64,000 bases of DNA from positions 32,426,001 to 32,490,000 of the forward strand of contig OX419757.1 of NCBI GenBank assembly GCA_948567375.1. Reading direction: 5' to 3'. Positions 10,574 to 21,884 of the stretch are shown here, piece by piece. The number at the start of each line of letters is the position of its first letter. The stretch's first letter is position 1. The notes beneath the pieces are model-generated. The model saw only the letters and a list, made by a program, of their open reading frames with translations, was not told the origin of the DNA and made no database searches. Both the position numbers and the translations under genes were made by a program. Source of the stretch: Lunularia cruciata (taxonomy: Eukaryota > Streptophyta > Marchantiopsida > Lunulariales > Lunulariaceae).

Positions 10574-11229
10574 AACATTTACTTCACATCCCATAGACCT
10601 CTTGTATAATTTTTGTATGGACATAAAATTGTGTAAATTAAGCTATCTATTAGATGTATTATGGTCTCTTTCACCTCATAAGCAGCTTTTTGAATGAAGT
10701 TTCTTTGTGAATCTTGGACTTATCTCTTTATTTTAAGGGTCTTAAGATTTAGATCTCATTGTCCATATATTATCTCATGTCCAATTTCCATATATAGTCT
10801 ATTCTATAGGTGTCAACAATCTTTCACAAAAATTTGGAAGTTTAGGCCTCATTCTAAGGGTCTTGTAATTAGATCACATTGTACCATGTCCACATATAGT
10901 CCACTCTATTGGTTTCAAAAAATGGTCATAAGTATCTAGAAGTTTTTTGTACATGAAAAAATGCTTCTTTAAAGATTGGCTTGAGCTTACTAAAGGAGAT
11001 TATCTCCTTATCAAACTTATTCATCTTTAGGAAAGAGTTAAGTCTTGTATCAAAATTCTTACTTATGCTTTTGAAGAATCCCATTGTCTAAACCTCATGT
11101 ATACTACCATGTCTTAGAATGTTTGTATTTTACAATAAATTGACCCATTCAACTTCTTAAGTAAACTTCAAATTAGTGCTTCCTAGCTTTTTGCTATATC
11201 CAATCAACCATGAGAACACATAATCCTTG

Positions 11230-11260
<31 letters not shown>

Positions 11261-12360
11261 GCCACCATCACCTTGCCTTCCTCTTTTGTTAATTATATCT
11301 TAAGGAAAAGGAAAGTGCAAATTTCAATTATAACTCCTTCACTTTGCAATAATATACTCCGTACTACTTACAATAAGCAATCCATTATTGGAGTGCTTAG
11401 TCTTTGAAAAAATATCCCCATCATTTCCCATCATATCTTTCTTATCTTTCTTGTTTTGTATCTCAAATTAGAACTTAAGTTCAATCAATTTACTTAATTT
11501 AATTTATTAATTTTCTATCAGTTTTTACTTTGCAGTACCATTCTCTAAGAGAAGCTCTTGTTTGTTTAGGTACTAACTACGTTTTTTTAATCTCATTGGA
11601 GATATTATATCCATCTCATTAGTATTATACTATATTATTACCATATATTATCTCATGAGTTGATGTTATTTTTAATTAGAAATTTTTAATTGCAAGTAGT
11701 TTGGCAACAGAAAAGAAATAGATAATTTTTTTACATGATTCCTGTTTAAGGAAGTCCAATTAGATGTCACGTATAGAAACAAAAATTCATTTCTTGAGAC
11801 AGTATACGTAAGCATTTAGTACTCATTCATTTAGCTACATTATAACACTTAGGCAATAAATTTTTTGAGTTCTTTTATCCATAACTTTTTAAATATATTT
11901 TGAATGTTTTATTTTATCGAACCTGTTCACTTTAAGTTAAATTAATTCTTATCTAATATGATGTATCTAATAAGACATTGTTCACAAATTCTATAAATAA
12001 TTTTTATTATCAAACCATCTGTATGAAAATTTTAGAGCATTGATTTCTCTATCTGAATGGTTTGAGTGTTTGTAAACAAATTTGAGTGTTTTTCATATCT
12101 AAACAATGGAGGAGCTAAAAGAAACTTATTAGTCGGGAAGGTGGTGAGTTGTTTTGATTTATGTTGAGTGGTTGTATGAAATTCATACAATCTTGTAGTA
12201 TTTCTAATTTATCCATAATTTAGCTCTATCAACATGGGGGTGGTGGTGGTGCAATACACGTTGAGAATATCTTGTCACACTTCTATGATGGATTAAGTCT
12301 TATTTATATAAATAAAGATTAAAATAGAATATATAAATTATGGATAAGTTTCTTTCTTTC
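10574..12360. other. Intergenic, AT-rich; local duplication and TA microsatellite
   Basis: A diverged tandem duplication starts at about 10733 and 10852 (AAGGGTCTT ... ATATAGTC). A (TA)n tract is at 11228-11257. No gene is supported. Confidence 0.5.
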
Positions 12361-13890
12361 TCATTCAATTATAATGTGCTAATGCTAAAGCAGATCATAA
12401 ATGAAATCTTCCACTCAAATTATTACCACCTTATAAAAAGGATGATTTCTTAAACTGACTTTCATGCAAATGGTAATGATAGCCACCTTCCATCTAAATG
12501 AGAAAGACTTTTCAAATGTTTAGTTTGTCAAGCAAATTACACTACTCTTTAAGGCTAGCAAGAGCAACCTTCCACTCCAAAATAAAAATACACTATATAA
12601 AACAAATATTGCTCCTTCTTAAAGGTTAAACACCTTGCAAAAGTGAATTGCCTATGATATGGTGCTTTGAGTAAATTATCGCTCTTTATTGCAAGTATGA
12701 GAAACCTCTTTCTATGACGATGAGCACTCTATTACATATAAGATAAACTTGCTTCATAGAGAAGGAACTCCTTATAAGAAACGTGGTCACTCAAGCAACG
12801 TTATCTACTTCTCTTCCATGCAAGAGCAACTTAAATCCTTTAAGTATGAACACCCCAATAATGTGGTTCCTCAAGTGCCTCTATTTCTCTCTAAATGCAC
12901 TTCTTTAAGGTTCCCCATAAAGAGTTTAGCGCTCTCTCGAGTGCAAACTTAGAAAGACCTCCTATTTAGAGGATTAAATCCATATAAGGTACATGGTCCC
13001 TAAAGTGGAGATTTTCGTTCTCTTCTACAAGTAAGACTATTGGTTGTCTTCAAAGAATTTTGTTTCTCAAATAGAGTATACTTCTCCATAATTGGGTACA
13101 CTTTTAATCATACAGTATAAAAAAGCGTCCTCATGTAAAAATTATAACTCACTCATGCAGGTAAAAGCAACCTTCCACTTAGACGATGAACATATTCTAA
13201 CAAATGATCGGTTCCCTCGGTATAATCTGTCTCTCCCTAGTACACATAAGAGACTGGGGTTCAACAAGGAGAATGTGCCAGTCCCTATCACATGCAAGAG
13301 AAAGCTTTTGCTAAGAGGATAACCACCTTCTTCAAATGGTGGTTTCTTGAGAAGAGTTTAGTATTCTCTATTGCAAGTCATCTCAAGCTTTAGAGGACAT
13401 ATACCCTATGAAATAACATGACATAGCTTCTCAGAAAAGCTTGCTACTCTTAATTGTATGTAAGAGAGAACTCCCACTATAAACACCGTATAAAACTGTG
13501 GTCCTTTGAGCAATGTCTACCGCTCTCCCTACTACATGGAACATCAACCTCTTGCTTAGACGATGAACACCTAAAAATAGATACTGATCTCTGGAGGACA
13601 ATCTACCACTCTATAATACACTTTACCAACCCTCCGAGTACCTCATGTTTGAAAAATGAATAACCTATCATGCGTAGGTCTCTCATGTCACTCTCGTCGT
13701 ACATAGCCAGAACCCAATCAAGGAATGAACACTTGATAATAAAATAATAATAATAGAGATATAATGATTCCTTAGGCAGAGTTTTCCCCTCTCTTCGCAT
13801 GTTAGAGTATAACTACCTTATGAGAAAGTCTGGTTCCTTGAGCAGAGTTTGTCACATGTTGCACTTAGAAACATGATAAGAAAAATATAA
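12360..13890. repeat. Decayed satellite-like array, units of roughly 100-140 bp
   Basis: Related phrases recur in the same order: AACACC...TATAA, a TGGTTCCT(C/T)(A/G)AG block, CAGAGTTT, CGCTCTC, TTGCAAGTAAGAG, CAACCTTCCACT and GACGATGAACAC. Examples are at about 12480, 12565, 12700, 12780, 12870, 13160, 13330, 13500, 13550 and 13830. Divergence is high and unit length varies, so exact boundaries cannot be set by eye. Confidence 0.55.
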
Positions 13891-13922
13891 TCCGTGAATA
13901 AAGTCGGCCATTTTTTTCATTC

Positions 13923-13987
13923 GTCTCTCCCTTGTACGGCTTGATGTGGTCTTCCCATCCTTCGGTTTTTTCTACGCGGTCGCCCTT
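13923..13987 (+). repeat. Short LINE 3'-tail copy
   Basis: This is the sense-strand version of the tail that ends all LINE copies in this window (GTCTCTCCCTTGTACGGCTT ... CTACGCGGTCGCC). It is only about 65 bp long and flanked by similar T-rich words (ATTTTTTTCAT, ATTTTTTTAT), a possible target duplication. Confidence 0.65.
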
Positions 13988-16900
13988 CCAAATTTTTTTA
14001 TGACCATTCTAAACAACTCAAAATTTTTATATGCAAGTTTTTCGTAGAGAAACAGAGTTTGTACTTTCATTCAAATCACTCAAAATAGTCGAGCAAGCAG
14101 TATGAATGGAAAGAAGAAAATCATACAGATCCTGAAGCTACGTATATAACTTACTTTATCGAATATGATTGCAATTCGTTTCTAGCTGACTACAATTTAG
14201 TCCAGAGTAAACCGACATACCGACAACAATAACGTCAACAGAGCAAAATGATTTCCACAAGTTGTGAGAATGTAAGCGTCCAGAGCGGCATCTATAGGGG
14301 ATATTCTTGCAATAACGAATCAAGGGAAGTCGTCAACATGTTGAGAGAAGGATCACACACTTGATGGTTCTTGTGATAGATCTGATGATGATTTAGCTAG
14401 CAATAATCTGGCATGCGAAGTAATGCAGCAGAATATACTACACTTTTAGGTGAGTGTTTAATAGTGCTTGAAAAGGGACATACTGCAAAGCTGGATAATT
14501 ATAGTTGCGTGATTGAGTAAGTGGGGATTACCTTTACAGTTGACTTCATCTAATTGTTAGTGTTCAAGAGGAATTAGGGAAAACAACACTTAAAATGAGT
14601 CGAGAATATATATTTTAGAACTTTTTTATCTATTTAATTTTTCATCTCATAGTCAAGGTACTCATACTGCATTGTTTTGATAGTTAACGTACTCCTTGAT
14701 GGTGAAACTCTTTTTGAAATCAAAGTTGAATATTCGTGAAGTGTAGATCGGTGTTGATATTATATTGTGTGATTATCTCCTGAAACCTTCACAATATCAT
14801 CTCAAGTTAGTGCATTAAAATATAAAATCATGGTTAGATAAATTTTCTCGATTCCAAAAGCAATAAGTAGCATTACAGGTTGTCTCCTTGATATTATCGT
14901 CAAAAGATAAGCATAAAATCAAGTCAAGAGTCAAAAACATCACTGGACTCAATTTGTAAAATTAGTAATATCATTTGGAAATTTTGAGATTCCCCTCTAT
15001 CATTATTACTACGTGATTAAATCCTCAAACTTCTCGAGATATCTAAAATGAATAATTATATTTTAAAGTTATGGTTAAATAACTTGACTAAATCAAGTAG
15101 TTATAAACAAGATTACTAATTATTAAGTCTTTTTCATCTCAAGCAATATTCATACCATTAAGTGAATATTTCATAATTTTAGTCTCTGCCCAATTACTAA
15201 GAAGTAAGATTATTCATTAATAAGTACATTTTGCCTCTCAATGAGTTTTGGTTTAAGAATCAAGCTTTTTATACCATTAGGATTTAGTTTGATATATTTA
15301 CTCAAATAAAATTATTAAGAAGTAAGATTTTTATTAAGAAGTTCAGATTGCCTCTCAATGAGTTCTTTTGGACAGGTGGCTGATTCTCATTGGTTCAATA
15401 TCACCTTAACTAGTGTATCATGGAAAACATTCAATCATAATCTTGGGCATTATGCATCCACACATCGTGGTACAGGCGATGATTCCATGAAGGAAAAAGA
15501 TGGCACCCTCAAGGAAAAAGAAAAGGATAGCACCATAACGGAAGATATCAGAAAGTACTATAATGCTTGTAAGTGGTGAATTTTGATAAATATTGGATTT
15601 TATATACTCAAATAATAATCTTTAGGGAACAGAATAAACGCAGGGAAAAGCATTATCAATAAATCATCACCTTTAAACCCCTGTGCGAGAGTACTGAAAT
15701 ACGTACCACGTAGAGAAAATAATGATTAGAATATAGCTTTAGAGAGTGTCCAATACTGACTTTAGAAGCGGATATATTTTGTATGATAAAGACATATTTT
15801 ATTCTCTGCAGTTGAAATACTTTCTTTTTGCTTATTTCAATCCACGTTACATTAACCGACAGAAATTATTAAATATTTAGGTACAAAGGTAGATACATGA
15901 GACTCCCTTCACATTCTTAATCTAGTTAACTCTTGGAGAAAACACACACATTAGTTTTGGGTTCCTGTTACCCGTCAGAGCACATGCAAAACAGGCGGAT
16001 TTCAGTGAATTTTCTTAGTATACTCGTGGGGATCATTTGCATTTTCTCGAATATATTTAAGAAGTTACCGGTTTATTTTTTTTCCAGGAGAATAACTTCA
16101 TACACCCGACTCAATTTATCTCTTTCAACTAGCAAACTCCTTTCCAACTAAGTCAATCTGCTGACACGTATGTCCACGTAGCCATTTATGTCCACGTCAA
16201 CCATTGGGTTACCGGTAAGTCCAACTGCCAATGTTAGGGTATGGTTAAGTCTATCTCTCGAACCGTAAACCCCGACATCAATCGCCGTGGAATATTCAAA
16301 TTGGATGTGTAAGGACACTAATCGTGACGATGTAGGCTTTTGCTACTGTTTGTACTCACCACCTAACAATTTTGAAAAGCAGGGAAAAGCAGCAGCATTA
16401 AAAGAGGATTTAAACTCAACGAATGATGATGGTGGTGATCTGAGGTATAGGAAAGAACATGATTAAGATTTAGTTGCAGACAAGTACATTGCAACAGCAG
16501 AGACGTGTGACCCGAAAATATGAATGCTCTTGGACCCAGTTGACGGCGAGTGGACCTTCTTGCCTCGAGTCCAAGTTGTATACAGTGATGCTAGGACGAT
16601 TAAAGGAAAGGACACGTCCCGGCCGGTGTGATGTCTGTCCTTCACGTGAATGAGTGTTGTGGTTGTTCATGATACTCGCATTTTACATCTTTCCAGTGTA
16701 TGTGCACTCAAGGATTACTTTCATTGCAAGTTTTATAAATTATTGAATAACCTGTTGTAGAGAGTGTTCAAAGGAGCAAGTGGCTTGACTGTTCTGGAGG
16801 CAAGCTGAGGCGGCATTTTGATAGGCTCTGGCTAGTAAGACTCCATGCGAACTGCTTAAATTACTACGGTGTGATTCCAAGGATATCAATATTTATTTGT

Positions 16901-17235
16901 TCGACTAGGCTTAGTAACACGTATCACTAGCAAGTAACAAAATATTAGCAAGAACGTTTTTAGCCAATACTGGGAAGATCAGTATGAGCATGCTCAACTA
17001 AGGAGAGGTAAATAGATCGAGCTAGAAACACACCTCAGAAAAAGAGAAAACAGTTATTTATGTCGAATGAAGACTATACTGGACTGAGTTACACAGTTTT
17101 TAGCACTTTTGGCCATGGGGAGTTGCTAAAAGTATCTTCAGATCCAGCTATCTGTTCAATCATACTTCCAAAGTCATCAAAATAAAGTTAAAAAAGCTGT
17201 TGCTTGCTTGCTTCAGTAGTATTTATTTGCAGTTG
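13988..17235. other. Intergenic, no gene supported
   Basis: Mixed-composition sequence. A small open frame at 15358-15579 encodes a lysine-rich 73-residue peptide with no recognised motif. A GGTTACCGGTAAGTCCAACT phrase at about 16207 recurs in altered form near 32640 and 33380, so a dispersed low-copy repeat may be present. Confidence 0.45.
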
Positions 17236-17248
17236 TGTTAACTTTAAA

Positions 17249-17320
17249 GAATGAAAGGCGACCGCGTAGGAAAAACGAAGGATGGGAAGACCCCATCAAA
17301 AAAAGAGACAAAAAAGGTTA
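17249..17320 (-). repeat. Short LINE 3'-tail copy with target duplication
   Basis: The 72-bp segment reads AAAGGCGACCGCGTAGGAAA and so on, the complement of the LINE tail. It is flanked by TGTTAACTTTAAA (17236-17248) and TGTTAACTTAAA (17321-17332). This near-perfect 12-13 bp duplication indicates target-primed retroposition of a very short copy. Confidence 0.75.
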
Positions 17321-17332
17321 TGTTAACTTAAA

Positions 17333-18183
17333 ATAGGATAGAACTCGAAATCGTTTTAGCAAAGCGACAAGCTGCTACTGCATGGGTTTGACGGAAACAT
17401 AAGTTTCTCAAGCGAATGCTACACTGAGTTAACGAAAACCTTCTGGAACTTGAGGTCGTTTAAATGTCAAAGTGTTCATTCTCATGCCGTGCGCTACATC
17501 AGATCATGAGAATGAACAAAGTGATCTATTTCAAAAGGATAACAATCCCGTGGCGACAACACGTGCGACAACAACATTGTCTATTTCGAGAAGATGTTGA
17601 GATCATGCAAATTGTCGAAAATGGGTGTCTACTGGTAAAGTGATAGTAGGCTTTACAAAGTTGTCCACTCTGACTTGCTTTTCTCTTATATTTTTCATCT
17701 AAAGAAGGGTGTGTGCGGTGATACTCTTTCTCCCTACAACTTCGATGTTATTGATTTAGTGACTTGATATGCAAGACTTCTTGCGTAACATTATAATTTT
17801 TGTAAATACTCTTCTTCTTTTAGTATGTACTAAGACTTATCTTAAGTCCCAATACATATTATTCATATCCTCCATTCCATACAAGATAATTTTTCAAGAC
17901 ATTCATATTTTTCATCTTCCACATTCCTCTCTGATTTTCAGTATCTTCCATTTTGTGCAAACTCCATGCCGAGACGAAAAATAATAACTCAAAATATAGG
18001 GGTAAAATTACCGCAACACAATTTCTCAAAGATTGATTGAAGAACTGCAAGAGCTTGACCCCATGACCCTAACGGTATGTGTCAGGGAGTCACGTTAAAG
18101 GGCCAACAGACCAACAAGGTAAAAAGTCCAAAATCTATCTATGTAAGTGAGGTCACAATTTAAAAGAAAAGTATTGACAATGG
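17333..18183. other. 3' flank of the GT34 gene; nothing else supported
   Basis: Presumed 3' UTR and downstream region of the minus-strand gene. No further coding feature is seen. Confidence 0.4.
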
Positions 18184-19467
18184 TCACAGAACCAGTGGTC
18201 TAGCGGTATCATTTCTGGTCCGCTTTACCTTCGAAGATCCCAGAGCTACGTGCCGCATACCATACTTATCCAGGACCTGGTTGTCAGCAAAGTTGAAGGC
18301 TCTCTCCATCTCCGTGAAGCACCTCGAATTCGAATACTCCCCTGCATTTCCTTTGCAGGGTTTACAACCTACGAAATGCGTCACAAATGGCCATCGATCG
18401 TCACCTAATCCAGGATGATAATTCTTGATCATCTGCTCGTATTTATCAACCAGAATCACCCAGTAGCCATGCAGATAGTACTTGTTCTCAAGGTACACCT
18501 TAGGAGCCAATTTATCCTGCTTAGTAGCAAGTAGATAAATCAAAGCAGATTGATCGTCAGCTTCAAATTTCGGTCTCCCTGCGAGAGCAGCAGTCAAAGT
18601 TCTCCCTGCTTCTTCCCGGACTGTCCTAGGTCCGAACGGAGCCCACAAATCCAAAAGATCCAAAGACCACTGATTGTTACGGATGAGAAAACTTCCTGTA
18701 TTTAGACCAATCCAGTTTCTCTTCTTGTACACCATCTCGTCCCAACCATGAAGAACCATATTGTGATTCTTGTACTTGGCCATAGGAATTTCAAAGAGCA
18801 TGTCTGTAAACATGGCATCACTATCCATCCACCAGAACCATTCGATTTCAGGGTGAGACAGCATCATCTTGCGAATGAGAGGCAATTTCGCCCAAAATCC
18901 AGACATTTCTACATCCATATGCGCCATATTATACATGATCTTGATATTATGGAGGCGACAGTAATCGATTTTGTTCTTGATGGACTTCAAGAGGTAATGG
19001 TCTCCAGCTGGGTTTTCACAGGCATTAGGTTGAGACCCTGTGATGAGCATGATCTGCGGCTTTCCATCTGGTCCAGTCCTGAAAGCCGGGTTTCGCTCCA
19101 ACCATTCTGCTCGCTGTTCGTCCCAATCCCTGATAGATGGCCCTAGAGTATACCGTTTACCCAAATCCACTTCCGGTTCATCATCTTTCTCTGCAAGGAA
19201 ACGTTTTTGCTGCTCATGCCTGACCGTAAAATATTCTGCAGTGCTAGAAGTGTCTGGTGCACCCCACCCCTCGCCAAACCTTTCGAAACCGATGTGTCCC
19301 CTCATAACCACGATCGTCACAAAACCGCACAATAACGTCATTTTCATGGTCTGCATGGCTTTCGAACCATTACGACCTCTGAAAGCAGAGAATACTGTTT
19401 TCGGGTGCATAAGATTGAGCAACCCCATTGTCGCCGTTTTGAAGACATCTCTCGAACTTTCCCTCAT
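18184..19467 (-). CDS. Xyloglucan 6-xylosyltransferase-like glycosyltransferase (GT34)
   Basis: An intact 427-residue protein. It is predicted to transfer alpha-xylose from UDP-xylose to the glucan backbone of xyloglucan in the Golgi lumen. Layout: a cytosolic N-terminus, one membrane anchor (residues 41-57, MKMTLLCGFVTIVVMRG), a stem, then the GT34 domain from about residue 105. Visible signatures are MLITGSQPNACENPAGDHYL (140-159), the metal-binding DSD in WFWWMDSDAMF (215-217), FEADDQSAL (301-309) and HFVGCKPC (364-371). Arabidopsis XXT proteins are about 460 residues, so this one is slightly short. An in-frame TGA lies two codons upstream of the ATG, which fixes the start. It has no intron in the coding region. 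The closest family is XXT1/2/5; a galactomannan galactosyltransferase, also GT34, is the alternative. Confidence 0.95.
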   Translation of the reverse strand: MRESSRDVFKTATMGLLNLMHPKTVFSAFRGRNGSKAMQTMKMTLLCGFVTIVVMRGHIGFERFGEGWGAPDTSSTAEYFTVRHEQQKRFLAEKDDEPEVDLGKRYTLGPSIRDWDEQRAEWLERNPAFRTGPDGKPQIMLITGSQPNACENPAGDHYLLKSIKNKIDYCRLHNIKIMYNMAHMDVEMSGFWAKLPLIRKMMLSHPEIEWFWWMDSDAMFTDMLFEIPMAKYKNHNMVLHGWDEMVYKKRNWIGLNTGSFLIRNNQWSLDLLDLWAPFGPRTVREEAGRTLTAALAGRPKFEADDQSALIYLLATKQDKLAPKVYLENKYYLHGYWVILVDKYEQMIKNYHPGLGDDRWPFVTHFVGCKPCKGNAGEYSNSRCFTEMERAFNFADNQVLDKYGMRHVALGSSKVKRTRNDTARPLVL

Positions 19468-21340
19468 TTTTCAAATTCCTTCGTTCCCGCTTTGCCCTGA
19501 ATTCGTTTCTTTGACAGATTCCCTTCTCACTCGACCAGAAAATCGACTCACTTGGCCAGCACTCCACTTCACACCATGACTGATCCTACTCTATCGACTC
19601 CTCTTTCTGACTAAGCGACTAGCTCTCAGACAGCTCGACGAAGCTTAACCTGTTTCAAACGATTCTCCAAACGATTCTCGATCTTTCCATCGCTGAATAA
19701 CCCCTCTTTTCTTGAGCTACACACCGACTAGCTTCCACGTACAAAGCAACAGCAGATTCGGGAAGTCCTTCTAAAGTACTCTACGCTACCCAGAATTTAG
19801 ATGAATCTGTTGCCATAGCCGAAGATAAACCGTCAGACATTATTTCCCAAGGTTTGTCGCTCTGTCCCCCACCTCTTCCCACCGCGGCGCATGACGTAGA
19901 AAACTCACGCAATACCCCCCCTCTCCTCTCGCTTGTCAAGCTCGGCGCCTGGGTGACATCTACCGAAGCTCTTGCACCGTAAAATCTACGTGGGACAACG
20001 ACGAATGTGTACGATGTTTCGTGGCTATTCAAAGTCGGCTAGCGCGATCAGGATAGCTGCAGAGCGAGCCAGTACGAGTCTACATCCTCCGTTCCAGAAA
20101 AAATTCTTCGCAATCCTCGGCTGCACAGCAGACCACTGCCTTCCCTCGCTCTACACAGAACAAGAACGAGCTGGATCACCTACACGGTAGACGAGTGTCC
20201 CGGAAACCTGAAAGGCTAGTCACAACGCCACTCTACACAGTCAAGCTCAGCAATTGCTGTTGCTGCAACGTCTGCAAGTGAATGAATGTCCCTGCAGCTC
20301 CTAGCTAACCCATCTGTTGCAAACAATAAATGACGAAACCCACATCACAGACTTCGCAGAGAAAACTGCAGTGATTGAACAAAGGACCTCGTGCAGACAG
20401 ACTGCAGACAGGATGTAAGACAGTCATCAGCGCCGCAGCCCATATTTCAGTTCTCCACAGCTACCCCCAGCTATGCATCCTCGACTTCAACCGTACCTGT
20501 CTGAATTCGCTCGTCGTGTGTGACAACAACAATCACTTCGTAGTCGGGAGTAGCTGAAAAAGGCTGCTCAACAGCCCACCCAGCCAGCCCAGACGGACCG
20601 ATTCTCTTTTGATGCTTTACGTCTCTCTAACCTCCAATCTCAACTCACTCTTCCATCATCTGCTTCCGTTCGTGCTTACATACTCGGTGGGAAGCTCTGA
20701 GTTTTACAACGCGTCGTCAACTCTAGTTGCGATACCTTGACGGCGGCGCGCCACGCCAAAATCCCTCCGTCAATCTCATCCAGTATCTTAGCAACCAACT
20801 GGCGCAAGGCTGCGGTTGATTTAGCGACGCTGCCAGAAAAGGTCGGCCCCTATTTCTGCGCCGCACTATATGGTCTACACTCGTGTCACGGGAACGCAAC
20901 CTCAGCATAGCGTTGATTTGCGGCCTCTTCTTTGGAATAGCTCGTGTTCTTTAACCGCGAGGTGGAACCTCGCAATCACATTTTTGTTGATTACCATCAT
21001 ATTGCCGCAACGGCAACATGAAAGGCCGCCAAAGTTGGTCTTTACCCTGCGAAGTCCCTTCACTGATAAATGATTGCGGTCTTCTTTCTTAAATAGGAGG
21101 GAAAACTCTTTTTGCGATTACTCGCAGGGCAGGGCAATACAGTAATGCAGAGTACATGGATCTGAGCTTGAATGTCTGACCTCGTTTTCAGATCTAACCT
21201 GTTATTAACTGTGGCTAACGTAAGATATTGAAGAGACTGCTTTGTAAATCCGCGTTCAATGTAAACTCAATGTAAATATTAGATGCCGGGGTACCACTTT
21301 CATTTTCATAGTTTGTATAGCGTGTGTCCATCAACCAATG
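19468..21340. other. 5' flank of the GT34 gene
   Basis: More GC-balanced than the TE regions, with CT-rich stretches on the plus strand just upstream of the ATG, as in a purine-rich 5' UTR on the minus strand. Small open frames here have no recognisable domains. I cannot place the promoter or a 5' UTR intron. Confidence 0.4.
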
Positions 21341-21352
21341 CAATCACTCTAG

Positions 21353-21884
21353 GTGAAGTTTCTTAAAGATATTCCAGTAATTGGTAGACTTTACGATTTA
21401 CATAGCTTGGATATCTTAGATGCTGTAGTATTAAACTTTTCATATCAATATTATTGGGGCTTAACCCCAATACTTCTTGTGTTGTATGTGGTCGCCTTCT
21501 TTTTCAATGTAAACTCTCAACTTCCCAAAACATGCATACAATTTCTCTTACGCATGTCATCAATCAAAGTCAAAGGTTTTGGGCATTTTAGAGAGGGGGA
21601 AAACTTTTTTGCTATCTATCGAGAGGTAAGATGGCATATATGTGTGATCGTCCTACGGGGTGGCTGTATCAATTTCTAAGTACTTCCGAAACCATTCTGT
21701 AGAGATGCTTACTGGAGTGCTGGGAACTGCCGTTGTGCTAATCTTGCAAGTATTCTTTGAATTCTTGATGTTTACCAAGTTTTCATTTCCTATGCACTTG
21801 CTTAGGTATTTGGACAGGGCAGACTGTAATAAAAGAGGTCAAAGACTTAGTAAAGTACATGAACTTGATTCCATTAACAAATAA
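21353..21884 (+). other. Two adjacent small open frames, unrecognised, possible gene remnant
   Basis: Frames at 21353-21679 (108 residues; hydrophobic stretch YYWGLTPILLVLYVVAFFF) and 21660-21884 (74 residues; hydrophobic LTGVLGTAVVLILQVFFEFL) overlap out of frame. Both look membrane-spanning. They could be exons or remnants of one membrane-protein gene, but I do not recognise a family. Confidence 0.25.

Noticed and set aside
11228-11257. (TA)n tract as a possible origin or matrix-attachment signal
   Set aside because: A simple microsatellite with no supporting context.
19040-19579. Plus-strand open frame of 179 residues over the GT34 gene, and one of 132 residues at 18748-19146
   Set aside because: Antisense shadows of the clear GT34 coding region; their translations lack any motif.
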